From a virus, in IMG/VR virus record IMGVR_UViG_3300046812_000150, positions 1 to 45,941 of that record: a stretch of DNA of 45,941 nt; one strand, given 5' to 3'. Below the pieces are notes generated by a model. The model worked only from the letters and a program-made list of their open reading frames with translations, did not search any database and had not been told where the DNA came from. Positions 31,721 through 40,136 of the stretch are shown one piece after another. Positions within the stretch are counted from its first letter, which is position 1; each line of letters begins with the position of its first letter. The translations under genes were made by a program, and so were the position numbers.

Positions 31721-33711
31721 GGAGCACCGGCCACGCGCGCGCCCATCTGGAGCGCGACGCCTTCGAGCACGGATTCAAGCTCACGGCGAAACGCGCTCGC
31801 GAGCTCACGCGGCTTGTCAGTGTTCGCGTGGATGACGATCTCGCCGATGGAGATCGTTGCGCCGCCGCCGGACGCTGAGCCTGCCGCCGCCAACGGAGAC
31901 TCAGCGCCCGCGCGTGCAGCCGCCGGGGCGGGTGCGATCTTTGGCACGGTGACCATGTCATCGACCGCGCTCTGCGCTTCCGGCGTTCCTTGGGCGACGC
32001 CCTGCCCGACACCCTTGGGAATCTCTACGCCGAGATCGGCGAACACCATCGACGGCGAGTGAATCTTCAGCACGTCGGTAAATGCATGCATCGCGCCGTG
32101 CGCGAGGTCGGTCATTGCTTTCTTGATCGCAGTCCAACCTGCAGTGAGGCCATCGACGATGCCCTGCCACATCGTGCGGCCGACGTCCGTCCAGTCGATC
32201 TCCCGCCAGATGACATAGAGCAACTCAAGTATCTTGAAGAACCCAAACACGGCGGCCGCTGCGAGAATGAACGGCGCAGCGATCAATGCTGCTTCGACCA
32301 CGACAGCCCCGATCGCAGTCGCTGCGGTCGCCATCGCTGGGATGACAGTCTCGAAGACCCATGCCCAAGTGGCTACGCCCATCTTGAAGAGCGCTTTGAT
32401 CAAGTCGATCGCCATGCCGCCGGCTGCGAACGCAAAGCGCCCGAGCATGAGTGCGGAGACCGATGTGATGGCGCCAGCGAAGGCCTCGACCAGCGTCTTC
32501 CCGGTGTCAAACGCGTTCATGTAATCGTCAGTCGTGGCCTTCGTTTCGGGGCCGAAGGTTTTGCGCCACCAGTTACGAACAGTCAGAAACGCGATCTCGA
32601 CATCGAGCGCGCCTTCGACGATGCCGTCGAAGAAGAGTTCGAGAAACGGCAGCGCCTTGGTCGCGGAATCAAACAGTGGCTGTATGAGCGTCGTGAAGAG
32701 AAACTTCAGCGCCTTGCCCGCTTCCGTGTTTTGCCCGAAGAGCTTGCGGATGTCCGCGAGCGCACCGAGCAGCGGCTCCGCGTCCAGGTCCGCAAACATC
32801 GCAGCGAAGGCTTCCTTCTGCTTCTTCGACTGCACCTCGAGCGACTTCATCTGCTTCGCGACGACGTTGCCGAAGCGGTTCTTTACGTCTTGCGCGAGAC
32901 GATTGACCGACACGCCCATCAAGTTGGCGTGCGCTGCCATGCCTGCGAACGCGTTGCCTGCTGCAGTGCCGAGCGCGCTCGCTTTGATCGCAGTCGCCTC
33001 GAGCGCGGTCTTCAGGCTCGCGCCGCGCAGGCCCGACTTGTAGAGCGTGTCATTGAACTGCGAAACCTCCTCGCGGCTGATCGATACACGCGACGAGATG
33101 TCATCGATGCCCGCTATCATCTCTTTCGCGTTGCCGGGCACGAAGCCGAAGTAGCTGCGCATCTTCGTGAGCGCTTCGAGGTGGAGCAGTTCGTTGCGGC
33201 GCGCATCCGCGTTCGCAAGCCCGAGTTCGAAGAGAGTCTTCGCAGCGATGACTGCGGATGCAGCGACAGCGGCGAGGCCCGCGCCCAGGGCGAGCCAGCC
33301 CGCTCCGCCCATCATCTGGGCGAGCTTCGAGAGCGAGCCGATGACCTGCCCGAGCGGCCCCGGCATGCCTGCGAGCCCGCCCTCCATCGCTTTCAAGCGC
33401 GCGATGAGTTCACCGCCTTTTGACTTCGTGCGTCCGAACTCTCCGCCGAGTTCTACGTATGCAGCTTGCGCGCGCGCGATCGCTTCGCGCTTGGTTTGCA
33501 TCGCTTGCGTGAGCGTCTTCATCGCGCCTTCATCGACCGACGCGGCCTTCTTCAAGTTGCGCATCGCCTTCTCCATGTCGGCGAGCGCTTTCTGATCGGC
33601 CTCCATTTCGCTCTTCAAGTTCGAGAGCGCTTGTGCGGCAGCCGCAGCTCCGCCGCTCATCTCATCTTTGAGGCGGAGAATGAACTCGGCTGTGGTCGTA
33701 TCGTCTGCCAC
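31717..33711 (-). CDS. Tail tape measure protein
   Basis: 664 aa, GTG start without an obvious ribosome site. N-terminal 100 residues are a coiled coil (LSNLKSEMEADQKALADMEK). Two hydrophobic stretches follow (WLALGAGLAAVAASAVIAA; about 460-530, including IGAVVVEAALIAAPFILAAA), as expected for a protein released into the host membrane during DNA entry. The gene lies directly after the frameshifted chaperone pair, the standard order. It fixes tail length, so the tail would be short to medium for a contractile phage. Confidence 0.85.
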   Translation of the reverse strand: MADDTTTAEFILRLKDEMSGGAAAAAQALSNLKSEMEADQKALADMEKAMRNLKKAASVDEGAMKTLTQAMQTKREAIARAQAAYVELGGEFGRTKSKGGELIARLKAMEGGLAGMPGPLGQVIGSLSKLAQMMGGAGWLALGAGLAAVAASAVIAAKTLFELGLANADARRNELLHLEALTKMRSYFGFVPGNAKEMIAGIDDISSRVSISREEVSQFNDTLYKSGLRGASLKTALEATAIKASALGTAAGNAFAGMAAHANLMGVSVNRLAQDVKNRFGNVVAKQMKSLEVQSKKQKEAFAAMFADLDAEPLLGALADIRKLFGQNTEAGKALKFLFTTLIQPLFDSATKALPFLELFFDGIVEGALDVEIAFLTVRNWWRKTFGPETKATTDDYMNAFDTGKTLVEAFAGAITSVSALMLGRFAFAAGGMAIDLIKALFKMGVATWAWVFETVIPAMATAATAIGAVVVEAALIAAPFILAAAAVFGFFKILELLYVIWREIDWTDVGRTMWQGIVDGLTAGWTAIKKAMTDLAHGAMHAFTDVLKIHSPSMVFADLGVEIPKGVGQGVAQGTPEAQSAVDDMVTVPKIAPAPAAARAGAESPLAAAGSASGGGATISIGEIVIHANTDKPRELASAFRRELESVLEGVALQMGARVAGAP

Positions 33712-33720
33712 GGGCGGGCA

Positions 33721-34340
33721 CTACGCTTTCTTGGTCAGGGCCTTACGTAAGATGCGCAGGTCAGCGAACGCTTCGAGCAGTAAGATCGCGCCGACGTACT
33801 GGCGCGCGGCCGCGCCTTCTAGCTCGCTCTCGGTGACTCCGAACGCGGCGAGTAAACACGCTGCAGCGAGCCCATCGTTGCCGCGTGCCCGCGAGCGGAC
33901 CTCCTCTATTTTTTTCCGAGGTTCTCCGAACGATGCCCAGCAAGGGCGATGACTGCAGAGCCCACGCGAGCGAGCGTCGCGGGTAGCTCTTCTAGGATCG
34001 CATCGAAGCGCGGCAGCGTCGGGTAGATGACGCACGGCCGGATGAGCTGCGAGATGTCATCCGTGTCGAACTTCCCGCGGTCTTGAAACCTGCGGAACTT
34101 CAGCGTGTGCGGACGCTGAACAACGATGAGCCCCATGTCAGTGTGCACGGCTTCGATCTTCTGACCGAGCGTGCCGTGCTCTGCGATCAGTTTCGCGAGC
34201 GCTTCTTCATCTGCGATCGCCTGTTCGAGCTGCGCAGTCTCGAAGCTCTCCTTCGCGCGCTCGTCCGCTTCTTCGCGTGCAGCTTGTAGCTGCGCGTGTA
34301 GGGCGCGCAGCTCGGTTACGTTTTTGGCGGTGTCGGTCAT
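33721..34340 (-). CDS. Tail assembly chaperone, -1 frameshift long form
   Basis: Reading starts as for the short form (34340) and slips back one base in the A7 run at 33909-33915. It continues as IEEVRSRARGNDGLAAAC to a TAG at 33721, giving about 206 aa. Frameshifted pairs of this type (lambda G/GT, P2 E/E') sit between the tube and tape-measure genes and bind the tape measure during assembly. The size, the slippery run directly before the zero-frame stop and the gene order all agree. The efficiency cannot be judged from sequence. Confidence 0.75.
33906..33918 (-). promoter_or_regulatory. Programmed -1 frameshift signal
   Basis: On the leftward strand the sequence is CTCGGAAAAAAATAG, zero-frame codons CTC-GGA-AAA-AAA-TAG. 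Two lysine tRNAs on the A7 run can re-pair one base back, and the in-frame stop follows at once, favouring a pause. A GAGGAGG sequence just downstream (33899-33905) is unlike the usual stimulatory upstream Shine-Dalgarno position. Confidence 0.7.
33906..34340 (-). CDS. Tail assembly chaperone, short form
   Basis: 144 aa, ATGA-coupled to the tail tube gene. N-terminal charged helix (ELRALHAQLQAAREEADERA) and a compact C-terminal half (ISQLIRPCVIYPTLPRFDAI). It ends GKK-stop exactly at the slippery A7 run, so it is the unshifted product. It acts with the long form to load the tape measure with tube subunits. Confidence 0.75.
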   Translation of the reverse strand: MTDTAKNVTELRALHAQLQAAREEADERAKESFETAQLEQAIADEEALAKLIAEHGTLGQKIEAVHTDMGLIVVQRPHTLKFRRFQDRGKFDTDDISQLIRPCVIYPTLPRFDAILEELPATLARVGSAVIALAGHRSENLGKK

Positions 34341-34813
34341 ATGGCCATACGCGAGTCGAACAGCACCAGTCCGTTACGGCGGATCAGCATGCAGTCGATC
34401 TCGATCTCCTCTTTGAGTGGGTCGGGTGACTCTTCATCGCTGGTGCTGTTTCCAGCCCAGACACATCGTTCGATTAGAACTTGAATCGGCATCTCGTCCG
34501 CTTCGATGTATTGGACATCGATCTCGAACTCGACATCGCCGTATCCGCCAGGCGCGAGCGACTGCAGCGCGAGCTCTTGCCGCAGTTGCTGCACGCTCGC
34601 TTTCCAGCCGGTGAGCTTCACGTTCTCTACGGAGTATTTGCCCGCACTGCGCCCGCGCGGGGCGTGATGTCGGCCTTGCCCGTAGCCCTTCACGCGCTCG
34701 CGCTTGTCCGCAAACGAGATGCCCGTGAAGCCGTAGAAGCGCTCGGCGCGCACCTTGAGAATGATGCTGCCCCAAGAGATCTGATTGTTGTTCACTACGA
34801 TCTGGTCAGCCAT
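34337..34813 (-). CDS. Tail tube protein
   Basis: 158 aa with a strong AGGAGG site. Beta-rich with few Cys: VNNNQISWGSIILKVRAERF, then GYGDVEFEIDVQYIEADEMP. It directly follows the sheath gene and precedes the chaperones, the invariant place of the tube gene in contractile tails. The start MADQIVVNNNQ and length fit Mu/FluMu-type tube proteins. Confidence 0.75.
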   Translation of the reverse strand: MADQIVVNNNQISWGSIILKVRAERFYGFTGISFADKRERVKGYGQGRHHAPRGRSAGKYSVENVKLTGWKASVQQLRQELALQSLAPGGYGDVEFEIDVQYIEADEMPIQVLIERCVWAGNSTSDEESPDPLKEEIEIDCMLIRRNGLVLFDSRMAI

Positions 34814-34845
34814 GACAACTTGCCTCCTATTGCGGTCGTTCGGGG

Positions 34846-36285
34846 TCAGGCCGCCTGAACTTGCAGCGCGGGGTTATAGAACCCAGCCGTAAGCTCGATG
34901 CTCTCTGGGTACGCGAGTGGCGTTACGCGGCAGTCACCTGTCAGCGTGCGCGTGCTCAACAGATCGTCGGTGCGCGACAGTACGAACTGGACAGCGGACG
35001 CCTTCGGCTTCGCGAGCAACTGCGCGCGCAGAAGCGCGTTCGCTCCGCCTTCAATTTCGAGAGCCTCGGATTGCAGGATGAAGCCTGTGGTCGAGCTCAC
35101 GAGCACCGGCCGATTGAGCCGGCGGATGAAGTACGTACGCAGAACTTCGAGCGTGAGATTCATCACGCGCCGATGCGGCATGAGCTGAAAGTCGGAGCCG
35201 GTCGGCGAAAACAACCGCGGGCGATTCACGTACACGCCTTCGCCGTCCCAGGTGCGCAGCGTGCCAAAGCGCGCGTCATCGAGCCCGGGGTTCAGCGATT
35301 CATCATGCTCATCGGGGTTGCCGTTCTTATCCCGAATGGCGACGCCCTCGAGGGTGCCGAGGTTCACGTCGGCGATGTCGATCTCCTGCGACACGAATGC
35401 TTCGCGCGCAGCGGTCGACATCGACACTGGGCGGCGATACTGACGCCCACTGATTGATGATGTCAGCTTGCACGCGCCGGCATAGAGGGAGCCGAACTTC
35501 GACGCCTTCGAGGCGTACGCTGTGCTTAGCTCGGTGAGATACGCAGACTCGGTCTCGCCGACGTCCGGGATGCGCGTGTTGCCGATCCACCCGCGGTACT
35601 TGCCCGCGTTCGCCATTCCCGCGAACGCGAGATCGAGCGCATCGACCATGCCGGGCGTGACTGCCGGCACAATCTGACAGAGCTCCCAAAGCACGCTTGA
35701 AGCTTTGAGCGCATCGAGCGCGGGCGTCAGGTTCGTCGCATCCGACGCTGCCGCGGTTGCGAGGAAGCTCGCGACGTCGCCTGCGACGAGTGTCCCCGCT
35801 GCGAAGTTCAGCGTGATGCCGGACGTGCCGAGCGCAGCGAGCACAGCGACGCCGAGCGATTGCTCCGGCGAAAACGAGCGGCCGCCATCGAGCGAATAGA
35901 CGTATTTGATCCCAGCGGTCGCGACTGTGCCGCCGACCTTGACCTTGAAAACGACCTCGTAGTCATCGACCGGATCACCGGTCGTGGTGATGATGGACGT
36001 GCCCGTGCCTACGAAGTCGGGCGCTTCCACGACCGCTGCGACGCTCGCTTCGCTCTTCACGAAGAGTACGGGCCGACCGTACAGCGCCATGTAGTGCGCG
36101 GCAGCCTCGACCGCTGCGCCCTCGCCGAAGTTCGTTTGAATGTCGAGAATGCGCCCGAACGTCGCAGGCACGTTCGCGACTCCGATCGAAGTCGGTCCGA
36201 TAATCGCGTGAAGCCGCCCGGCGCTGGGTGGAAGCACGCCCAGGGCGCCGTCGAGCTCGGTGATGATCACACTCGGTTGGGTCAT
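34846..36285 (-). CDS. Contractile tail sheath protein
   Basis: 479 aa. The opening TQPSVIITELDGALGVLPPS and TFGRILDIQTNFGEGAAVEA is that of Mu/P2-type sheaths, which thread an N-terminal arm through neighbours. An inserted beta domain (YEVVFKVKVGGTVATAGIKY) follows, then the conserved C-terminal domain: KYRGWIGNTRIPDVGETESA, ARFGTLRTWDGEGVYVNRPR, VMNLTLEVLRTYFIRRLNRP and a final strand. AAGGAAAG precedes the ATG. It defines the phage as a contractile-tail virus. Confidence 0.88.
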   Translation of the reverse strand: MTQPSVIITELDGALGVLPPSAGRLHAIIGPTSIGVANVPATFGRILDIQTNFGEGAAVEAAAHYMALYGRPVLFVKSEASVAAVVEAPDFVGTGTSIITTTGDPVDDYEVVFKVKVGGTVATAGIKYVYSLDGGRSFSPEQSLGVAVLAALGTSGITLNFAAGTLVAGDVASFLATAAASDATNLTPALDALKASSVLWELCQIVPAVTPGMVDALDLAFAGMANAGKYRGWIGNTRIPDVGETESAYLTELSTAYASKASKFGSLYAGACKLTSSISGRQYRRPVSMSTAAREAFVSQEIDIADVNLGTLEGVAIRDKNGNPDEHDESLNPGLDDARFGTLRTWDGEGVYVNRPRLFSPTGSDFQLMPHRRVMNLTLEVLRTYFIRRLNRPVLVSSTTGFILQSEALEIEGGANALLRAQLLAKPKASAVQFVLSRTDDLLSTRTLTGDCRVTPLAYPESIELTAGFYNPALQVQAA

Positions 36286-36309
36286 GTCTTCTTTCCTTGT
36301 GTCGAGATT

Positions 36310-36921
36310 TCAGACTTCAGGCTCCGGCTCGGGCGGAAGCTCTCCGGGCGGAATGCTCATCACTTCCGTGTTGTCGTGAAGCTCGGTCGGGATCTCTGCG
36401 CCCAGCGTCGTGCCGTCGTCGATTGCGTCTTGCGCTGCATCGATGATGCCGCTGTCGCCGTTGACGGCATCGAGCACGGGCGCTTGAATCGAGCAGATCA
36501 ATCGCAGCGACGCGCCCCAGCGTCGTTCGATCTTTTCGACGAGCCACATCTCGTTACGCACTGCGAACGTTCCGTGTGCTGCGAGATAGACAGCGCGATA
36601 CCACTGGTCACGAACGATGCGCGCGATGTGGTACTGCTTCTGTTCGTTCTCCGGGTCGGACGCATCCTGGCCCGTGATGTACACAGTGAAGAGCTCATCG
36701 AGCACAGCGAGCACGCGCGGCACTTGTCCGGGGTTGCGCGGCGGCAGCACTACGCCCGCGCTCGAGGTCGGGTCTCCAGGTACCCACGCGATGCGTGTCT
36801 TTTCCTTCATGTGCTGACCGGGCACGCGCCAGCCGAAGAGGTTCGGGACATTGATCCCGTCCGTTGCGAACTGCAGCTTGACGGCCGCGAACAGATACTC
36901 AAGCGCGAGGATCTGGCTCAT
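36310..36921 (-). CDS. Head-tail joining / tail terminator-like protein
   Basis: 203 aa from MSQILALEYLF. A beta-rich body (NLFGWRVPGQHMKEKTRIAW, RVLAVLDELFTVYITGQDAS) contains a mid-region helix (YHIARIVRDQWYRAVYLAAH). The tail is acidic and proline-rich (PPGELPPEPEPEV). Its position between the neck gene and the sheath gene corresponds to tail terminator or neck proteins. No specific motif; assignment by order. Confidence 0.55.
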   Translation of the reverse strand: MSQILALEYLFAAVKLQFATDGINVPNLFGWRVPGQHMKEKTRIAWVPGDPTSSAGVVLPPRNPGQVPRVLAVLDELFTVYITGQDASDPENEQKQYHIARIVRDQWYRAVYLAAHGTFAVRNEMWLVEKIERRWGASLRLICSIQAPVLDAVNGDSGIIDAAQDAIDDGTTLGAEIPTELHDNTEVMSIPPGELPPEPEPEV

Positions 36922-37325
36922 CGGATCGCCTCGATGAATGCGTCCGATAGAACCTTTTGAATGAGCGCAGCCATGCGCGGCGGTACGCCTGCGACGGGAA
37001 GGATCTGCCGCTTGCGTCCACCCTTCACGCGGCCCAGGTGATGTCGCGCTTCGACGCCGACAACGCGCACGTAAATCACATCGCCGATCGAAGCGGAGCG
37101 CAGCGCCTCGGCGGCATGCTGCAGCGGCTTCTTCCCTTCCTCCGTGGGCTTCCACGGGTGACCCTCGGAAGTTGTTCCGCGCGCGATCGTGCCTTCGATG
37201 TCGCGGCGCACGACCTTTGCGACGTCGGGCGCTGCTTTCTTCCCGAGGTCCGGCAGCTCAATGATCTTGTTGATCATCGCTTGCAACTCCGACATTGCAG
37301 CGTCGTTCTCCGGAGAGGCGCTCAT
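36918..37325 (-). CDS. Neck / virion morphogenesis protein (HK97 gp10-like)
   Basis: 135 aa. MSELQAMINKIIELPDLGKK and DVAKVVRRDIEGTIARG, then GHPWKPTEEGKKPLQHAAEA is the layout of phage virion-morphogenesis and HK97 gp10-type proteins, which join head and tail. ATGA overlaps on both sides. Confidence 0.65.
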   Translation of the reverse strand: MSASPENDAAMSELQAMINKIIELPDLGKKAAPDVAKVVRRDIEGTIARGTTSEGHPWKPTEEGKKPLQHAAEALRSASIGDVIYVRVVGVEARHHLGRVKGGRKRQILPVAGVPPRMAALIQKVLSDAFIEAIR

Positions 37326-37810
37326 AGAAACGTGCCCTCTCCAGCGACATCTTCATCGCGCCCGACTTCGGCCTGCACGTCATACCAAACATACGGAGAC
37401 TGCTCGCTGTAGCTGCGCGGGAAGCCGCGGGTGATGCCGCTCGTGTCGACGTCCGCGCGCTGCGGCAGATCGAACAGACCCGTATCACTGTTCGCTGCTT
37501 CCGTGAGCTCGCGCATCGCAGCATCGGCTGCAGCGCGATAGTCAATCATCTGTTCATCGGTCGCGACAACGCCGCGCTTGCGCCAGCAGCGGAGCGTCAC
37601 GAGGTCAGTGAGCCAGCGGATGACTGCGATCGGATACGGCGCTTCGAACGGCGCGGCGTAGCGCTTCGCGAGACGCGAATCGATGTACGCGGAACCCATG
37701 TCGAGCGCCTTGTCCACCCAGCCCGGCTCGGAGACTTCGATCTCGTCCACGAATGCCGACGGCATGTCCGTGGTGAGCTTGAAGTCTGCGATCGCGAGGT
37801 AGGCAGTCAT
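37322..37810 (-). CDS. Head-tail adaptor, DUF1320 (Mu gp36-like)
   Basis: 162 aa. MTAYLAIADFKLTTDMPSAF opens like DUF1320 proteins. The core ALDMGSAYIDSRLAKRYAAP then WLTDLVTLRCWRKRG and DEQMIDYRAAADAAMRELTE matches the family, a small helical adaptor bound to the portal/neck. The C-terminus is loop-like. Confidence 0.7.
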   Translation of the reverse strand: MTAYLAIADFKLTTDMPSAFVDEIEVSEPGWVDKALDMGSAYIDSRLAKRYAAPFEAPYPIAVIRWLTDLVTLRCWRKRGVVATDEQMIDYRAAADAAMRELTEAANSDTGLFDLPQRADVDTSGITRGFPRSYSEQSPYVWYDVQAEVGRDEDVAGEGTFL

Positions 37811-37846
37811 GGCTGGCGGAGTCTCGACATGAAGCGGAGCAACTCA

Positions 37847-37868
37847 CGGCGCCGACCGATCGGCGCCG
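37847..37868 (-). terminator. Intergenic hairpin downstream of the capsid gene
   Basis: CGGCGCCGA (37847-37855) pairs with 37860-37868 across a CCGA loop, within the 104-bp gap between the capsid gene and the adaptor gene. There is no T tract, so it may attenuate transcription to set a high capsid to low adaptor ratio, or protect the upstream mRNA, rather than fully terminate. Confidence 0.55.
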
Positions 37869-37894
37869 CTTCGTGCGTTGCGTGAAGAGTGCGA

Positions 37895-37918
37895 GCGCTC
37901 AAGCGCTCAAGCGTTCAA
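37895..37918. repeat. Three tandem GCGCTCAA units at the capsid stop codon
   Basis: GCGCTCAA at 37895 and 37903 and GCGTTCAA at 37911, the last of which contains the capsid stop codon (TGA read on the minus strand at 37915-37917). Confidence 0.75.
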
Positions 37919-38952
37919 GTCGCCATGCACTTGAAGAGCAGATACGGATGGCCGTTCATGATGCTGTTACGACCTTCAGTCAGCCACTGATACTCGCGGA
38001 TGCGTGCGAGCTGCCCGTCGTTCTGCGGGCCGTAGTACAGAACGGAAAACGGCTCGCGATTGATGTAAGCGAACGCGCCGAGTTCGTTGTTGGTGATCTC
38101 TTCGACGGCGATGTAATAGGTCGTGTCGCTGCCGCCGAACGCTGCGCCGAGCTCCGGCGCTTCGACGGGTTGACCCAGGCCGAAGTTGCGCACGACTGCT
38201 TCGACGTCGCCGCTGCCCGCTGCGCCGGTCGCTGCGAGTTGCGCGATGAACTTCGCGTTGGTGATCTGCTGTGCTCTCGCAACCAGCGTCGGCGGGATCA
38301 GGATGTTCGCAACGCGTAGGAAGCGAGGATCCTCGCCGTTCGGCATCTTGAGCGCGCCGGAGATGTACGCGATGGCCTTCGCGATGTTCGCGATCGCAAC
38401 TTCCACGCTCACGCTCGTGTCGATCGGAAGCGCGCCCGGGTAGATGCCTGCCGCTGCGCCCGTGAAGATGTTGGCGTAGACGCCAGCATTCACGTTGAAC
38501 GGATTGACCTTGTGGTTCTGGTTGAAGAACGAGAGCCCGTCGTACGTGTTGCCGTTCGCGAGCAGCGCGAGCGCTGTCATTTTTTGGGGCCAGTAGGCAG
38601 CGTAACTGCCCATCTGCCGGCTCCAGTGCGTCGCGAAGTCGATCCCCTGGCCGTCGACGTCTTCAAACTGCTCTTTCTTGATCTTCAGACCGGCGGCGGC
38701 GTTCTCATGCTCCACCTCTGTGGTCTGCGAAACGATGTCTTCGAACTCGACATTGCCGCCGCGTCCAGTCTTCTGTATGCGCGCAGTGTCGAGTAGCCAC
38801 GTAACGCGCTCTTTCTTCGCTCCGGACGTCGGGCCAGTCTTGCAGACTGTTTGCCACCAAAGCTTGCTCAGAAGCCGCTCGTATTCGCGAGCGGTGATCG
38901 TGCGCATGTTCGATTCTAGATCGAAGAGGAATGACGGGGTGAGAGTTGCCAT
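37915..38952 (-). CDS. Major capsid protein (Mu gpT-like)
   Basis: 345 aa with AAGGA about ten bases upstream. The N-terminus LTPSFLFDLESNMRTITARE is short, with YERLLSKLWWQTVCKTG next, as in the gpT group of HK97-fold major head subunits. FNQNHKVNPFNVNAGVYANI and YYIAVEEITNNELGAFAYIN fall in the conserved core, and NGHPYLLFKCMAT ends it. Its position after a protease with internal scaffold and a decoration gene fits. It builds the icosahedral shell. Confidence 0.8.
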   Translation of the reverse strand: MATLTPSFLFDLESNMRTITAREYERLLSKLWWQTVCKTGPTSGAKKERVTWLLDTARIQKTGRGGNVEFEDIVSQTTEVEHENAAAGLKIKKEQFEDVDGQGIDFATHWSRQMGSYAAYWPQKMTALALLANGNTYDGLSFFNQNHKVNPFNVNAGVYANIFTGAAAGIYPGALPIDTSVSVEVAIANIAKAIAYISGALKMPNGEDPRFLRVANILIPPTLVARAQQITNAKFIAQLAATGAAGSGDVEAVVRNFGLGQPVEAPELGAAFGGSDTTYYIAVEEITNNELGAFAYINREPFSVLYYGPQNDGQLARIREYQWLTEGRNSIMNGHPYLLFKCMAT

Positions 38953-38996
38953 CTAGGTTGTGTCCTTCCAGTTCTGTCAGGTGAACTAGCGCGCGC

Positions 38997-39395
38997 TCAA
39001 GCCGCGGTGTCGTATGAGAAGAAGACCAAGACGCCCTTGGCTGCCTGCACGTCGAAGACGATTCCGGCCTTCGTGGTAACAGCGACGTCCATCGTCACAC
39101 TGTGATTGGTCTTCATATTGCAGAGCTTGCCGCGATCGGTAATCGCGACAGGCGAGACCGTCTCATTGTCCATCCACTGCAGTTGAATCTCGCGCCACAG
39201 CTTCACCTGCACCTTGATGATGCCGTCCGCGTTCTTCGTTTCGTGCCAGTAGCCGATCTGCATCGCGCCTGGCGCGTTGACCACTTCGCCTGTCGCGTTG
39301 AACGCTGCGACGTTGCCTTTTTCGCAGACCTCGCCGCTCTTCACCACGAAGCTGTAGTAGCCCCAGTGAGCCTCACGAATAGTTCGCTCTGCCAT
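38997..39395 (-). CDS. Head decoration / stabilisation protein (DUF2190-like)
   Basis: 132 aa with GAGGG close to the ATG. All-beta, small and slightly hydrophobic (EAHWGYYSFVVKSGEVCEKG, NVAAFNATGEVVNAPGAMQI, VFDVQAAKGVLVFFSYDTAA). It sits between the protease and major capsid genes as do decoration proteins of Mu-like phages. It probably cements the capsid surface. Confidence 0.6.
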   Translation of the reverse strand: MAERTIREAHWGYYSFVVKSGEVCEKGNVAAFNATGEVVNAPGAMQIGYWHETKNADGIIKVQVKLWREIQLQWMDNETVSPVAITDRGKLCNMKTNHSVTMDVAVTTKAGIVFDVQAAKGVLVFFSYDTAA

Positions 39396-39440
39396 GTTGC
39401 CCTCGGAAGTGAGTTGTTAGTTGTTAGTCCCTTGTGAGGC

Positions 39441-40136
39441 TCACTTGGCGGGTGGAGCGCCCGACGCTGCGCTGGGCTTCACGACGCCGAGCCGCAGCTT
39501 GTAGGCGGAGTTTTCGACTCCAGTCGATTCGCCGAGCAGACCCATGCGCATGTCGAGCGCTTGCTTTTCGTTCGCGGGAAGGCGCGACACGTTCGGGTCG
39601 CCCTCTTCCGCGCCACGCGTGGGCGCAACGCCGCCGCCGCCCGCTGCAGCGTTCGCGCGCGGGTTCGATGCGAGCGTGCCCGTCAGCTTCGGCATGCCCG
39701 CGATGTGCTCGCGCACGAGGTCCATCGGCGCCTTCTGCAGGATCTTGCTCATCTCCGCGGACAGGTCTGGACGCGAAGAGATCAAGCGCGCGCGCTCGTC
39801 CCGTTCATCGCGCTTGCGGAGCTCCGCTTGCGTTGCTTCCGACGTCTTCTGCGCTGCGATCGCAACGCGATACGCGGCTGCAGCCATGCTCTCTTTCTTC
39901 TTCGCCGGCGGTTCCGTGTCATCGTCCGGATCCACCTCGCTCACTGCAGCGGGCTCATCGTCTTCGCTCACTGCGGCGGGATCCTTCGCGGGATCCTCTT
40001 CTTTCTTGGGCTCGTCGCCGCCGCCTTCGCCGAGCGCAGCGAGCGCGCGCTTCGCGGCTGCAGCGTTCGCATCTTCGCCCTTCGCTGCTTCTTCGAGCGC
40101 AGCGCGCGCAACCTCGTAAGGTGATTTATCAGCCAT
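39441..40136 (-). CDS. Nested scaffold protein (internal start)
   Basis: An in-frame ATG (MADKSPYEVARAALEEA) with CCCGGAG nine bases before it would give a 231-aa scaffold that shares its sequence with the protease C-terminus, as Nu3 does within lambda C. The region is rich in Ala, Glu, Lys and Asp (EEAAKGEDANAAAAKRALAA), and has a long helix and Pro-rich linkers. Scaffolds usually lack a globular fold, which fits. Confidence 0.55.
   Translation of the reverse strand: MADKSPYEVARAALEEAAKGEDANAAAAKRALAALGEGGGDEPKKEEDPAKDPAAVSEDDEPAAVSEVDPDDDTEPPAKKKESMAAAAYRVAIAAQKTSEATQAELRKRDERDERARLISSRPDLSAEMSKILQKAPMDLVREHIAGMPKLTGTLASNPRANAAAGGGGVAPTRGAEEGDPNVSRLPANEKQALDMRMGLLGESTGVENSAYKLRLGVVKPSAASGAPPAK

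Noticed and set aside
31990-33423. 477-codon rightward frame opposite the tape measure gene
   Set aside because: Composition is Arg/His/Glu-rich, there is no ribosome site, and the opposite strand has a convincing coiled-coil tape measure.
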